A stretch of DNA of 64,000 bases from Erinaceus europaeus (taxonomy: Eukaryota > Chordata > Mammalia > Eulipotyphla > Erinaceidae): positions 69,625,357 to 69,689,356 of the forward strand of contig NC_080175.1 of NCBI RefSeq assembly GCF_950295315.1. Direction: 5' to 3'. Below the pieces are notes generated by a model. It was not told the DNA's origin, did no database searches, and saw only the letters and a program-made list of their open reading frames with translations. Positions 1-11,657 of this stretch are shown piece after piece. Both the position numbers and the translations under genes were made by a program. Every line of letters starts with the position of its first letter. Position 1 is the stretch's first letter.

Positions 1-2768
1 TGAACAAAATTCTAGCCAACTGGATACAGCAGTATATATAATTTTTTATTTATAAAAAGGAAACATTGACTAAACCATAGGATAAGAGGTGTACAGCTCC
101 ACACAATTCCCACTACCAGAACTCTGTATCACCTCCCCTCCCCGATAGCTTTCTTATTCTTTAACCCTCTGGGAGTATGGAACCAAGGTCATTGTGGAAT
201 GCAGAAGGTTGAAGTTCTGGCTTCTGTAATTGCTTCACCAGTATACATGGGCGACAACAGATCGATCCATACTCCCAGTGGAGCTCCAGGACACATTGGT
301 GGGGTTGTCTGTTCAGGGACATCTGTTAGGCATCATGCTAGCATCTGGAACCTGGTGGCTGAAAAGAGAGTTATACAAAGCCAAACAAATTAAAAAGATT
401 GTTCATCATGACCAAGTGGGAATTATCCCAGGGACGCAAGGTTGGTTTTATATATGTAAATCAGTCAACGTGACGCACCACATCAATAAAAGCAAGAGCA
501 AAAACCACATGATCATATCAATAGATGCAGAGAAAGCCTTTGACAAAATGCAATGTTATTTATCATCAAAACACTACAAAAAATGGGAATAGATGGAAAA
601 TTCCTGAATATAGTAGAGTATATATATATAGCAAATGTACAGCCAACATCATAATCAATGGTGAAATAATGGAAGCATTTCTCCTCAGATCAGGTACTAG
701 ACAGGGCTGGCACTATCACCATTACTATTCAACATAGTGTTGGAAGTTCTTGCCATAGCAATCAGGCAGAAGCCAGGAATTAAAGGGATACAAATTAGAA
801 GAGAAGAAATCAAACTCTCCTTATTTACAGATGACATGATAGTATACATAGAAAAACCTAAGGAATCCAGCAAGAAGCTTTTGTAATTCATCAGGCAATA
901 CAGTAAGGTGTCACACAGGCTGGAGAATTAACATTGAAAAATCAGTGGCATTCCTGTATGCAAACACCAAGTTAGAAGAAGTTGAAATCTAGAAATCAAT
1001 TCCTTTTACTATAGCAGCAAAACAATAAAATATCTAGGAATAAACCTAACCAAAGAAGTGAAAGAGTTGTATACTGAAAATTATGAGTCACTACTCAAGG
1101 AAATAGAAAAAGACACAAAGAAGTGGAAAGATATTCCATGTTCATGGGTTGGAAGAATTAACATCATCAAAATGAATATACTACCCAGAGACATAAACAA
1201 ATTTAATGCTATCCCCATCAAGATCCCAACCACATTTCTTAGGAGAAAAGAACAAATGCTGTAAATGTTTATCTGGAACCAGAAGAGACCTAGAATTGCC
1301 AAAACAATCTTGAGAAGAAAGAACAGAATTGGAGGCATCACACATCACGCATCTCAAATTGTATCATAGGGCCATTGTAATCAAAACTGCTTGGTACTGA
1401 AACATCAATAGACACACTGACCAGTAAAATAGAATTGAGAGCCCAGAAGTAAGCCCCCACACCTAGGGACATCTAATCTTTGACAAAGGTTCCCAGACTA
1501 CTCAATGGGGAAAGCAGAGTCTCTTCAACACATGGTATTGGAAAAAATGGGTTGAAACATTCAGGAGAATGAAACTGAACCACTATATTTCACCAAATAC
1601 AAAAGTAAATTCCGAGTGGATCAAGGACTTGAATGTTAGACCAGAAACTATCAGATACTTAGAGGAAAATATTGGCAGAACTCTTTTCTGCATAAATTTC
1701 AAAGACATCTCAATAAAACGAATCCAATTACAAAGAAGACTAAGTCAAGCATAAACCTATGGGACTACATCAAATTAAAAAGTTTCTGAACAGCAAAAGA
1801 AATCACTACCCAAACCAAGAGACACCTCACAGATTGGGAGATCTCTACATGCCATACATCAGAGAAGAGTTTAATAACCAAAACATATAAAGAGCTTGCC
1901 AAATTCAACAACAAGAAAATAAAAATGGGGGGAGAACAAGAAAAGAATATTCACCACAGAAGAGATCCAAAAGGCTGAGAAACACGTGAAAAAATGCTCC
2001 AAGTCTTTGATTGTCAGAGAAGTGCAAATAAAGACAACAATGAGATACCACTTCACTCCTGTGAGGATGTTGTACATCAGAAAAGGTAGCAGCAGCAAAT
2101 GCTGGAGAGGTTGTGGGGTCAAAGGAACCCTCCTACACTGCTGGTGGGAATGTCAATTGGTCCAACCTCTGTGGAGAACAGTCTGCAGATCTCTCAGAAG
2201 GCTAGAAATGGACCTACCCTATGACCCTGCAGTTCCTCTCCTTGGGATATATCCTAAGGAACCCAACACAACCATCCAAAAAGATCCGTGTACACATATG
2301 TTCTTAGCAGCACAATTTGTAGTAGACAAAACCTGAAAGCAACCCAGGTGTCCAACAACAGATGAATGGCTGAGCAAGTTGTGGTAAATATACACAATGG
2401 AATACTACTCAGCTATTAAAAATGGTGACTTCACCGTTTTCAGCCAATCTTGGATGGGGCGTGAAAAAATCATGTTATGTGAAATAAGTCAGAAACAGAA
2501 GGATGAATATAGGATAATCTCACTCTCAGGCAGAAGTTGAAAAACAAGATCAGAAGGGAAAACACAAATAGACCCTGAACTGGAATTGGCGTAGTGCACC
2601 AAAGCAAAAGACTCTGGAGTGGGTGTGGGGGAGAATACAGGTCCAAAAAGGATGACAGAGGACCTAGTGGGGGTTGTATTGTTATATGGAAAACTGGGAA
2701 ATGTTATGTATGTACAAAATATTGTATTCACTGTCAAATGTAAAATATTAATTCCCCAATAAAGAAAT
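1..2768 (+). mobile_element. LINE-1, ORF2 3' half plus 3' UTR, decayed
   Basis: The L1 begins outside the window. Recognisable ORF2 reverse-transcriptase sequence starts at base 1 (NKILAN.IQQY), is cut by a foreign repeat at 38-388, and resumes with [14 protein letters not shown] at about 392. The catalytic box reads FTDD near 828 instead of FADD. The C-terminal region with the [14 protein letters not shown] stretch lies at 2120-2190 and ORF2 ends near 2540. The 3' UTR runs to CCCCAATAAAGAAATAAAG at about 2756-2774. Stops and frameshifts break the frame throughout (for example around 590, 990 and 1262), so it is not functional. It shows the same domain order as the L1 at 34692-37365. Confidence 0.93.
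38..388 (-). mobile_element. Family D A-tailed repeat nested in the L1
   Basis: The L1 reading is interrupted after CAGCAGTATAT and resumes at ATTAAAAAGATTG. The insert reads, on the + strand, ATAATTTTTTATTTATAAAA, then CACACAATTCCCAC, then TCTGGCTTCTGTAATTGCTT. That order is shared with 20243-21285, 30353-30638 and 49950-50740. The poly-T side is on the left, so the element points to the minus strand. Its 5' end is truncated at the GCCAAACAAATT motif. No convincing target duplication was seen. Confidence 0.8.
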
Positions 2769-2774
2769 AAAGAA

Positions 2775-4333
2775 AATATTTTTACTACCATTTGCGTTTT
2801 ACAGATGAGGCAGCTAAGGCTTAAAAATACTGAGAGAAGGTGACCATATTGAGTAGGAATTATAGTAACGATATAAACTTAATTATTTCCAATTCCTTGA
2901 CCTCATTTTAATTTTTTAATATTGCCTACCACTTATTATAGTTATTTTACTCTTATTTTCAACTACTTCATAGATTTTCAGTGTAGTTGAGTTTCGATGG
3001 AAACATTTATCTTTATGCTCTACCTTATGGAAGGGAGAAAGTTTGTTACTAGCCACAAATTACTATTTTCTCTTTTTTCATTCTTACATTTAAATGATTT
3101 CTCAGTTAGATTTTCCAAAGAGAATTTTCAGATAATTATATAGGTATTTATTATGATAATTGATTCATGAAATTAAGATTACCTTTGTTCATTTGATTTT
3201 GGAAGAGCACTGCTGTAACAAATAAACAACCTAGTCATTTGGTACTTTTTTTTTTTCCAGTGAATGCTCACGAAAGAAATTAAAGTGATACATCATCAGT
3301 GTATCTTCTTGTAAAGTCAGATGGAACAACTTTTGCAAATCAAATGACATGCAGTTTCACATAACAGATTTGACTCAATTATGAGGGTAATCATGGTTCT
3401 GTTAGCAGAAACCATTTGCTTCCATCTCCTAAGGCATATCTTTGCAGATACCTACTAGGTGATAAGAACTAAGAACACAAATGTAGAAACACTCAATACA
3501 TTTTCTTCATAGTACTTATAAGGGGAAAGTGCATAGAAAGTAAGTGTGATGTTGATGATTTTTTCCCTTGGAGTGAAGACATAGTTGTCATTCTAATTCC
3601 ATAATAATGTACTCCTGAAAATAACAATCTATTTGTCCTTTGCCAATGCCAGGTGAAAAGGCATTTCAATTCAAACCACAGCACAGTGATGCCTTTCCTT
3701 TACACACCTCTTCTTCAGAGTATGCCCTGTGCCCAGTGAAGCTTTTTAGTACAAATCTAGTGACGACTAGCTCACATGGTATTTCTAATATATCAGGTTT
3801 CTATCAGAAATATTTCATCGTGTATGTAGTCAAAGGCTTTATATTGATTATAAATTTCAGACAATGTCCTATTTATATTTATGTTAACATCACTAATAAT
3901 TATTATTGTTACCTTGTGCAAGTTAACACGTGTTGTCATATTGCCATAGAAAATTAGAGATCCTGTCTCATTTTCAGGGATAGAACTGTCTGAATTTGAC
4001 TCGTAGGTCTGCTACGTACTAGCTTCATCTCTTTGAACAAATGCATTACCCCTCTGTGCTTTAATACCTCTACAGTAAAATAGGGGCAATTCTAGTTCCT
4101 ATCATGTAGAATTAATTAGAAAGTAAAATGAGCTCCTAATCCTGAAGGACTTGTAGTCAATCTGGGAGGCAGAAAATGAACAATAGGAACATTGGTATGA
4201 AGCACAAGTAGGTTTTAACTAAGAATTCACCATGTGTTCACGTTGTAGTCTTGAGCAAACTTTTTAACAGTTTCCTCACCTACCATTAGGAAAGAGATAT
4301 GCATCAAGCCTTGCCTATCCCTTTCCACTTTTC
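2775..4333. other. Intronic spacer, no feature recognised
   Basis: This AT-rich stretch carries no repeat family recognised elsewhere in the window and no coding signal. It has only a short T run near 3247. It may be old single-copy intron DNA. Confidence 0.5.
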
Positions 4334-4600
4334 CTCAGATTTTTTTTTAATTATTAGTGATTGAATAGTGATAAACAAGACTGTGAGATAAGAGGGGTAA
4401 AATTCCCACCACCAGAGTTCCATATCCCATCCACTCTATTGGAAGCTTCCCTGTTCTCTATCCCTCTGGGAGTGTGGACCAAAGATCCACACAGAAGGTG
4501 GAAGGTCTGGCTTCTGTAATTGCTTCTCTGCTGGACATGAGCATTGACAAGTTGGTCCAGCCTGTTTCTATCTTTTCCATGGTATCTCCTCAGGTTCTAA
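4334..4600 (-). mobile_element. Diverged family D-like 3' end
   Basis: A TTTTTTTTAATTATTAGTGATTGAATAG start on the + strand leads into AATTCCCACCACCAGAGTTCC and GGAAGGTCTGGCTTCTGTAA. The order matches family D, but it carries the TTATTAGTGATTTAATA-type 3' terminus also seen at 12935. This appears to be an older subfamily, in minus orientation and 5'-truncated. Confidence 0.7.
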
Positions 4601-5473
4601 CCACAGAAATGTTTATTGAGCCAACACAAAATTCTGTAATCTTCAAGTTAATATGTGAAATGTTTATTCACTAACTTAGTTTAGGCATAAGATACTTTTG
4701 TTTCAGGTCTTTGTCTTAGGCAAACAATTCCAGTTAATGAATGTTCAAAAAAAATCTAGTAAATATCTGTATTTGTAGAATTTCCTAAATCTTTTTACAG
4801 TGTGATTAGAATTTTGAGAATTGAAAGTTTTTAATAAGGAGAAGACAAAAAAGAATATTGTAAATACACATTTTATAGAATGTAATTATGTTATCATTAT
4901 TATGTGACAATGTGATCCTTTTGAAAGGATTTCTTTTGGTAGGTAACTCTTAAGCCTTTTTTACATAAGCCTGTTCTTTATTCCATACATATGAAAATCC
5001 ATTCAATTCTGATGTGATACTTAACAAGAATCACTCATCCACAATTTATAATTGTGGGGATCAGAACAATTTTTTTTCTTCACATCAAACAAATAAAAGA
5101 AAACATTTTCCCTATAGTCTTCAGGTTAATTTATCTTAGAAAAAAATTTTATTACAAGGAATAGCATCATATCTTTGTGTATATGAAAAACTAGTTAAGT
5201 GCAAATATGGCTTCACTTCAACATGTACTGAGCACTGACTATATGCAGAAGACTTTGAAAGGTGCCATGTAAGCCCTGCTATAGGAGAAGAGGTGTAAAG
5301 TTGAGAAAGCATTTCATTCAACTTTGTAAGATGGCTAAGAATTGGGAAATTTTCCTGGGAAATTTTCAATCAAGAAAACTTAAACTGATTCATAGACATT
5401 ATGAGAAAACCAAGAAAATTCAAATTAAAAGAAAATTATATGATACTTTCATGAAATTATCAAAGGTGGTTAT
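4601..5473. other. Intronic spacer, no feature recognised
   Basis: No repeat shared with the rest of the window and no coding or structural signal was seen in this AT-rich stretch. Confidence 0.5.
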
Positions 5474-5486
5474 GAAAATTATAATA

Positions 5487-5737
5487 TGGGAGTTGGGAGG
5501 TTGTGCAGTGGGTAGCTCACATGGCGCAAAGTGCAAGGGGGGCTTCCCACCTGCAGGGGAGTCACTTCACAAGCGGTGAAGTAGGTCTGCAGGTGTCTGT
5601 CTTTCTCTCCCTCTCTCTGTCTTCCCCTCCTGTCTCCATTTCTCTCTGTCCTATCCAACAACTACATTAATAACTATAACAATAAAACAACAAGGGAAAC
5701 AAAAGGGAATAAATAAATAATTTTTTTTTAAAAAAAG
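5487..5737 (+). mobile_element. SINE A copy with 13-bp target duplication
   Basis: The tRNA-like head (GGTTGTGCAGTGGGTAGCTC) is degraded and lacks its B-box part, while the GCAGGTGTCTGTCTTTCTC body, CAACTACATTAATAACTATAAC segment and AATAAATAA tail are clear. GAAAATTATAATA occurs at both 5474-5486 and 5738-5750. This marks a clean L1-style insertion. Confidence 0.93.
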
Positions 5738-5981
5738 GAAAATTATAATACACAGTGCTAAGAAAATACAGTGACATGGATCCAACATTCACTATTATTG
5801 GTGAAGAAATTTCATATTGAATATCCATCTTAACCTAAGAATAAAACTACCTTTAATTATTTATTTATCTATATTGATTTATACCCCCAGATTTATCAGT
5901 GGGATTTTATATACTCATAGTTATTGCCGAGATGTCACAATTTAGCCATTCCTAGCCGCTTTTTTAATTTTAATTTGTCTT

Positions 5982-6517
5982 TGTGGGTCATCCCGGGGCC
6001 TCCGCTTCCCTGGCCACTGGTGGCCCCTGAGAGTGCTAGGGGGGCCCTGGTGATGAGGGTGATGTGCATGGAGAGGAAGGAAGCACACAACCAGCTCTGG
6101 GAGAAGACTCGTGGACAACTTGTTTATTGGGGGGCACAAGCATATTGATATAACCAAGGTTCAGAGAGAAGGTAGAGGTAATCATTAAGTCATATACACA
6201 ATACAGAGTTAAATCTTGACCTGACAGATAGTTCATCTTAGCTAGGAAGTTACCATACAGGATCCAGTCATGAGCTCACAATGCCTAGGTAGGCCATTTT
6301 CTCTAATGGTGGATTACAAACAGGGCAGGGGGAGGGGGTGGGTAGCAGTTAAACAAAGCCAGGATATTTGTGGTGGGTTACAGGTTGGCCATACAAGTAA
6401 TTTATGGCCTTGTTCAAAAGGAATGGGGTAGCATGCACAGGAAGGTACCCCATCCAGCAAAACACATCCATTATAAGTTCATGAGGTCAGGAGGAACTGC
6501 CTAACACCTCCCCGACA
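5982..6517 (-). mobile_element. Probable solo LTR
   Basis: On the minus strand the block begins TGTCGGGGAGGTG, carries an AATAAA at about 6120-6125, is followed by a GC-rich stretch, and ends GACCCACA. TG..CA ends, a single polyadenylation signal and GC content unlike its flanks suggest a solo LTR. A GTGGGG/GTGGGT similarity at the two edges is not a clean target duplication, so the ends are uncertain and a different GC-rich repeat is possible. Confidence 0.5.
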
Positions 6518-6540
6518 GTGGGGCCTTTCCCCGCATATAT

Positions 6541-6745
6541 TTTCTTTTTTCTTTTTTTGATAGAAGTCAGAGAGAGGGAGAAACAGGGAGAGGAGAGGTA
6601 GAAACAATGAAAGAAGCCTATACTGCGGTTACTGTGGTAACTTTTGAGGCTACCCGCCCACAGATGGGGACCAGGGGCTTGAACCTGAGACCTTGTGCAT
6701 GGTAATGTGTGTGCTCTGTTGGCTGAGCCACTACCTCAGAATTAT
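6541..6745 (-). mobile_element. SINE B copy, minus strand
   Basis: GATAGAAGTCAGAGAGAGGG followed by GGGGACCAGGGGCTTGAACC and GTGTGCTCTGTTGGCTGAGCC is the reverse complement of the SINE B body and tRNA-like head. It is moderately diverged. Confidence 0.8.
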
Positions 6746-6954
6746 TTTTAAAAGCAGTGCTTCTTGAAATTATGAAAATATGACAAATGACATTATAAAA
6801 CATAACAGAGCATTCAGAAATATTAATGTATGATAGGTTTATGGAAATTAAGTTAATCCCTTCTTTCATTTCAGTTGCAACTATCAATAAAATAGCAACA
6901 CCCAAAAGCACATCTGATCTGGTGCTAAAATTCACAGTGCTGAAGCCTGAAGAC

Positions 6955-7600
6955 AGCTTCAAGAATGGTAAAGAAGTGCTATAGGTCTCTCTCTCTCTCT
7001 CTCACTGAATATCTCCCCCTCTCCTTCCTTCCCCTCTCTGCTTTCTCTCTCAATTTCTCTCTGTCCTATCAAATATAGTAAATAAATACATTTTAAGCTA
7101 AAGATTCCTTCATATATAAAAAGACAAATCTGTTCTTGATAATATTTAACTCAGTCAAACAGGAAATGAAATAACTATCTGCCTTCTTATCTTTCTTTAA
7201 TATATACAAAGTAGGTGACTCCCATTCTTCCCATCTCCTTTCCCCTGAATTTCTTCTTTTAATTGCGACCCATTTCTTAGGGAACTAGTAATAATTGGCT
7301 TCGGTGAGTATGATGTGAAGCAGAGGAAATGGGAGAGTCATACTTTTTACTACTTTTTACTATAGCCTGTGCTCCCCCCCCCCTTAACATTGCCCTACAC
7401 CTTCATGAGATAATGAGACTTGAGTCCTTGGTTTAACAATCCTTTTCAAATATAAACTAGTATACTCTCTTACAACATCTTGATAGGCTGCACCTTAAGT
7501 TCAGATACCTGTGATCCAGGAAAAAAGTACTAGAGGAGATCTATTTTAAATAAAAATGGAAATTTCTCCTATTTGTTAGGTTTATTGATTTATGTTTTTT
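6955..7600 (+). repeat. Left copy of ~650-bp direct duplication
   Basis: The segment from AGCTTCAAGAATGGTAAAGAAG to TTTATTGATTTATGTTTTTT recurs at 14319-14985 in the same orientation. Only about 6-8 base changes and a few indels were counted by eye, the indels mainly in a CT run and a C run. It includes the 3' part of a SINE B (to about 7090) and about 500 bp of otherwise unique DNA. This copy lacks the SINE's 5' part and runs directly into another SINE on the right. Confidence 0.93.
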
Positions 7601-7755
7601 CCCCTTTCAACTTCAGACAGAGGGATAGAGAGACAGGGTTGATAAGGAGAGGACCTACAACACTGCAGACCGTGCATGACACCTCCCTCTAAACCAGGGC
7701 CCTCATGCCTGGCAAAGTTCTCCCTCTACTAGGTGAACCTTTTTTCAGCCTGACT
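7575..7755 (-). mobile_element. Degraded SINE, minus strand
   Basis: CAGACAGAGGGATAGAGAGACAGG, CAACACTGCAGACC and CAGGGCCCTCATGCCTGGC resemble the reverse complement of the SINE body and head, but with many changes. It abuts the right end of the duplicated block. Confidence 0.55.
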
Positions 7756-8206
7756 TTAGCTTTAAGTTCTATTTTATTCTAAGAATAACCCAATATCCTT
7801 CAAAATATATTTCCTTCCCCTAGCTTTATACTGCCATATACCTCCCATGCAGTTGCCAAAATGAAAGAAGATCCAAAAAGTCCCCTTCCATCGACTCAAC
7901 ATGTGTGAGCCAGAAGATAAACCTTGGAACAAAGCTTGTGATACTTCCTAATATGACCCCTGTAACCAATGTGGAAAAGTTCAATAAATATATTATGCTA
8001 GATTTTATTATAATGACATGTTTATTATTCCATCTCCTCCCATCTAAATATATATATATTAATGGTTCCAGAAAGTCATTCTTGATCCCTCTCAATTAGC
8101 CCATTAGTTTCTTTGCTATCACACTGACTTTATTTTTTTATTACCTCCAAGGTTATCAATAGAACTTGGTGTCAGCAATACAAATCCACCACTCCTGGAA
8201 ACCAGT
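7756..8206. other. Intronic spacer, no feature recognised
   Basis: No recognisable repeat or coding signal was seen, only a short TA run near 8048-8060. Confidence 0.5.
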
Positions 8207-8410
8207 TTTTCTTTTTCACTTTATTTGATGGATGCAGAGACAAACTGAGATAAGAAAGGGAGATAGAGAAGGAGACAGAGAGACACCTGTAGTAGTGTAG
8301 CACCACTCATGAAGATTCCCCCTACAGGTGCAGAGCAGGTGCTCGATTCCATATCCTTGTACCTGGTACTGCGTATTCTCAACCAGGTGTGACACCGCCC
8401 AGCCCCCCAC
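8207..8410 (-). mobile_element. SINE B copy, minus strand
   Basis: GGAGACAGAGAGACACCTGTAG, CATGAAGATTCCCCCTACAGG and CAACCAGGTGTGACACCGCCC are the reverse complement of the SINE B body and head. Confidence 0.85.
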
Positions 8411-8644
8411 ACTGTTTCTGATACCCTGTTTACTTTCTTTTTTTCTGGTCATACCCAGAGCTTCTCTGATTTGTGATCACTTTTTTTTTTTTAAGATAGA
8501 AATAGAGATAGGCGAAAGCTAAGCAAGAATACTTCCTCCAATGTATCAAATCATGTGCATGGCAAAGTGGCACATTATCCATGTGAGCTATTTAGTCATT
8601 TTGGAGAGTCTGTACCAGTCTCTCCCCTTGGCATCATTTTATTC

Positions 8645-8985
8645 GGCGGGGGGATGGTTTACAGGACAACAGTTGTTGACACATGGCTTCCATTTAGCAT
8701 CTCCTCTTCTATGTGTATGTAAAAACACTTTTTACCCCCAGCCCAGATCCCCTCTGATCATTATTCACCAGAAGCCTCCCCAAAGTCTGCCACCCCTGGT
8801 CCTTCCCTCCTCTTCTTTCCTTCCCTATAAACTTTTGCTTTGGTGCAATACATCTCACTCAGGTCAAGTTTCACTTTATATTTTCTCTCTTGTCCTTGTT
8901 TCTAAGGTTTCATCCATTTATAATGTCATCTGGTATATCTTCTCATACTATATTTTGTTATAAGCTCAAGTTCTTTCTTGACCTG
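8645..8985 (-). mobile_element. Possible L1 3' UTR fragment
   Basis: CTTTTGCTTTGGTGCAATACA, CAAGTTTCACTTTATATTTTC and TCCTTGTTTCTAAGGTTTCATCC follow the order of the L1 3' UTR / ORF2 end seen at 34870-35000 on the minus strand, with many differences. An old or divergent L1 subfamily is the likeliest reading; the ends are approximate. Confidence 0.45.
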
Positions 8986-9282
8986 CAAATACTGCATCAT
9001 ATTCACCTTTGTAGGTCTTGAGTAACTGGGAACAGGTATTAGGAAACGTTTATTGAATTCAATTTTGGGTGGGTGTTCATCAAGGCTACTTACTGAGGGT
9101 GGGTTTACAATGGAAATGGGAAAAAAAAAACACTGAGGCTGCTGTAGCCCAAGGTGTAGGTGAGTACCCATGAAAAGCAGCAAGTGCTGATGGGGGAAGT
9201 GAGTGAGAGGAGATAGCTAGTCTGAAGAATAAACTCTTACACAGTTTACAAGGGGACTGTCTGCCAAGTATAAGATTAGAAG

Positions 9283-9561
9283 TTTCGGGAGTCGGGCGAT
9301 AGCGCAGCGGGTTAAGCGCACATGGCGCAAAGCACAAGGACCAGCGTAAGGATCCCGGTTCGAGCCCCCGGCTCCCCACCTGCAGAGGAGTCACTTCACA
9401 AGCAGTGAAGGAGGTATGCAGGTGTCTATCTTTCTCTACCCCTCTCTGTCTTCCCCTCATCTCCATTTCTCTCTGTCCTATCCAACAACGACGACAACAA
9501 TAACTACAACAATAAAACAACAAGGGCAACAAAAGGGAATAAATAAATATTTAAAAAAAAA
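9283..9561 (+). mobile_element. SINE A copy, nearly intact, with target duplication
   Basis: It has a full tRNA-derived head with an A-box-like TAGCGCAGCGGGTTAAGCGC and a B-box-like GGTTCGAGCC. The CT-rich body, ACAACAATAAAACAACAAGG segment and A-rich tail follow. AAGATTAGAAG flanks it at 9272-9282 and 9562-9572. It is one of the two best-preserved copies in the window. Confidence 0.96.
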
Positions 9562-9905
9562 AAGATTAGAAGCTGCGAAAAGTACAGGCAGAGGAGAAGC
9601 CCCAATAGAATTGACATGGTCTTTGGAAGTCTCTGTCTCCTCTGGAGCCAGCAGCTCTATCCCTAGATTCCTCATTCATGGCTTTCTGTACTCCTGAACC
9701 CCAAAATGAACTACAATCCCAACTCAATTCAACTTACCTTGTCCAGAGCTGACAAGCTCCACCCTACAAAATTCCTCTACCTGATAGTTGTTTGGAGCAA
9801 GAACTTAGCCTTTCTAACTCTGGTTTATGCCCTAAAAAACTGTGAAGTTGTACACTATTGGCTTTAAGGCTCAGCAGTAGATATTTACATTAGTACGGGG
9901 GGGGG

Positions 9906-10112
9906 GGGCTGGAAAGACATCTTGCTGGGTAGGGTGCTTGCCTTGCCACACACAAAGCCCATATTTGAATACCAATACCCCATAATACCCCATAGGATGT
10001 TTCATGGCAGCTGACAATGCTCCATTGCTTTGGTGTTTCTCGCTATCTTGCTATCTCTCTGAATGAAGAAGCTGCCTGGGACCAGTAAAAATTCATCCAT
10101 TCAAAGCCCCAG
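9906..10112 (+). mobile_element. SINE C-like copy split by the provirus
   Basis: The block GGCTGGAAAGACATCTTGCTGGG..CTTGCCTTGCC..AATACCAATACCCC has the layout of a tRNA-derived SINE. Its A-rich end (AAAATAAAATAAATCC) continues at 12720-12750, beyond the provirus. The provirus target duplication CCCCAG lies at the break (10107-10112 and 12720-12725). Confidence 0.65.
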
Positions 10113-10533
10113 TGTCGTTTTCGACGGGTTAGGTTGTTTCCGCCGGGCTGGCTTCACGGGCAGGTAACAGACGACCAGGGACTCATAGTTGAGCTGTAGG
10201 CAGTATCTCTTTATTCATGCAGGACGCAGCACAATCTAAGCCGAGCTGAGCTAAACTAAAGGTAAAGTACTCTAAAACTCACAATGCTGTCTTTATATAT
10301 ACTTGACAAGTAGGGTGGAAACAGGGTGTGACATAGAGAGGGTGGAGAGAAAAGTGACTGGTGAAAATCAGAGTGTGACAAAGAAGGGGCAGAGCAGGCG
10401 AGAATCCTATCACTGAACCACAGTGCCCTGGAGGGAGGGTGGAACTTGTTAACAGTGGTTATGTAAATAGAATAGTGTTAAGCAGGGGGGATTTAAACCA
10501 AATGAAACAGAAGGGGTCTCATGCATACCAACA
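10113..10533 (-). repeat. 3' LTR of the provirus
   Basis: Read on the minus strand it starts TGTTGGTATGC and ends GTCGAAAACGACA. A TATA-type box (reverse of 10291-10301, TATATATAAAG) and AATAAA (reverse of 10210-10215) lie about 80 bp apart in the expected promoter-to-polyadenylation order. Confidence 0.93.
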
Positions 10534-10552
10534 ATTCCCCCTTTCTTTTTAA
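10534..10552 (-). other. Polypurine tract of the provirus
   Basis: The minus strand reads TTAAAAAGAAAGGGGGAAT directly before the 3' LTR start TGTTGG. This is the expected priming site for plus-strand DNA synthesis and sets the orientation of the provirus. Confidence 0.88.
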
Positions 10553-10680
10553 CTAATGGCCATTGTAGGGTGAACAGAAATGTATATCATACAGGCGTTT
10601 TCAAAAGAACTGGCATAAGACATGGTAAACAAAATAGGCGAGCAGCAATAACCAGTGTGATGCCAAGGAGAGCTTTTCTT

Positions 10681-10835
10681 GCCTCAAAGGGCAAGGCCTA
10701 GCAGGCGAAAGGGCATTTCTTGCCTCTGGGAACGCTTCATGCCTCTGGGGGCATCTCTTGCCTCAAAGGGCGTTTCCTGCCTCTGTGGGCATCTCTTGCC
10801 TCTTGGGGCGCTTCATGCCTCTGTGGGCATAACCT
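10681..10835 (-). repeat. 19-bp tandem array inside the provirus
   Basis: Seven units of exactly 19 bp, each starting GCCTC on the + strand, begin at 10681, 10722, 10741, 10760, 10779, 10798 and 10817. A 22-bp variant fills 10700-10721. In the transcript sense, adjacent unit halves form short GGCA-N5-TGCC arms. The array lies between the interior and the polypurine tract. Confidence 0.9.
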
Positions 10836-11657
10836 AATAAGGAGGGGGAGTTTTCTGCCTCTGGGACAGAGCCTGCAGGCGAGGGGACATGGTCTATAAA
10901 GTTTCAAGGCAATTGGCTGAAGTTAGTCTTTGAGAAACACAGCAGTGTGTACCAGTAAGTCCGATGGAGGTGTCAGTCCAAAGTAGCTGACCACAGAAGA
11001 AAATGCCGGAGGATGAAACGCTGCACGTCTGTCTCGATGGGGAATGTTGGCCACCAGAATTTTGCTTTTCTGTAGAGAGTGAGCTTTCGAGTCTGTGAAT
11101 CTGTTTCTTCAGGCCGTGCCAGGTCACATCATTGGTTTCCGGGGGCGATGTCAGAGAACAGGGGTCCAAATGGATTTCCGGGAATTCCATTTGAGTAGAT
11201 GCTTTTTCATGTGAAGACTTGACAGCTGAAATTCACTTACTTGTCAAACAAAACTTGTAGCAGATTAGAAGTTTACTATCATTGATAACTCCATTATAAT
11301 TGGAAGTCCTTTCTAGTATCATTTCAAGGTTGTTAAAACACTTTAAACTCAATAAAATGTGGAAAGGTAAACAGAAGAACCACGGTTAAAAGCCTTAGGC
11401 ATGAGAATAATTAACATAATTATTGCACTATCTGCCCCACCCATAACTCATACAGTTTTCAGGATTAAACGTTTCAGATTCATGTCAAGACGTAAAAGAG
11501 AAATCATAGGAGGGAAAAAACAATTTTTGAATTGTTTCTGGATGTCTCTAGAAATCATGGCTGCGTCCAGCATTTTTTTTAAGTCAATGTCAAACAAAAA
11601 TTCAGTCATTCAAATCATTCTCTTATGAAACGCAACTTGAACCAGATTATCAAGATC

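Noticed and set aside
9283..9561. A tRNA gene (A-box and B-box-like motifs)
   Set aside because: The motifs belong to the SINE head; no acceptor stem or complete cloverleaf, and the same motif recurs in many copies.
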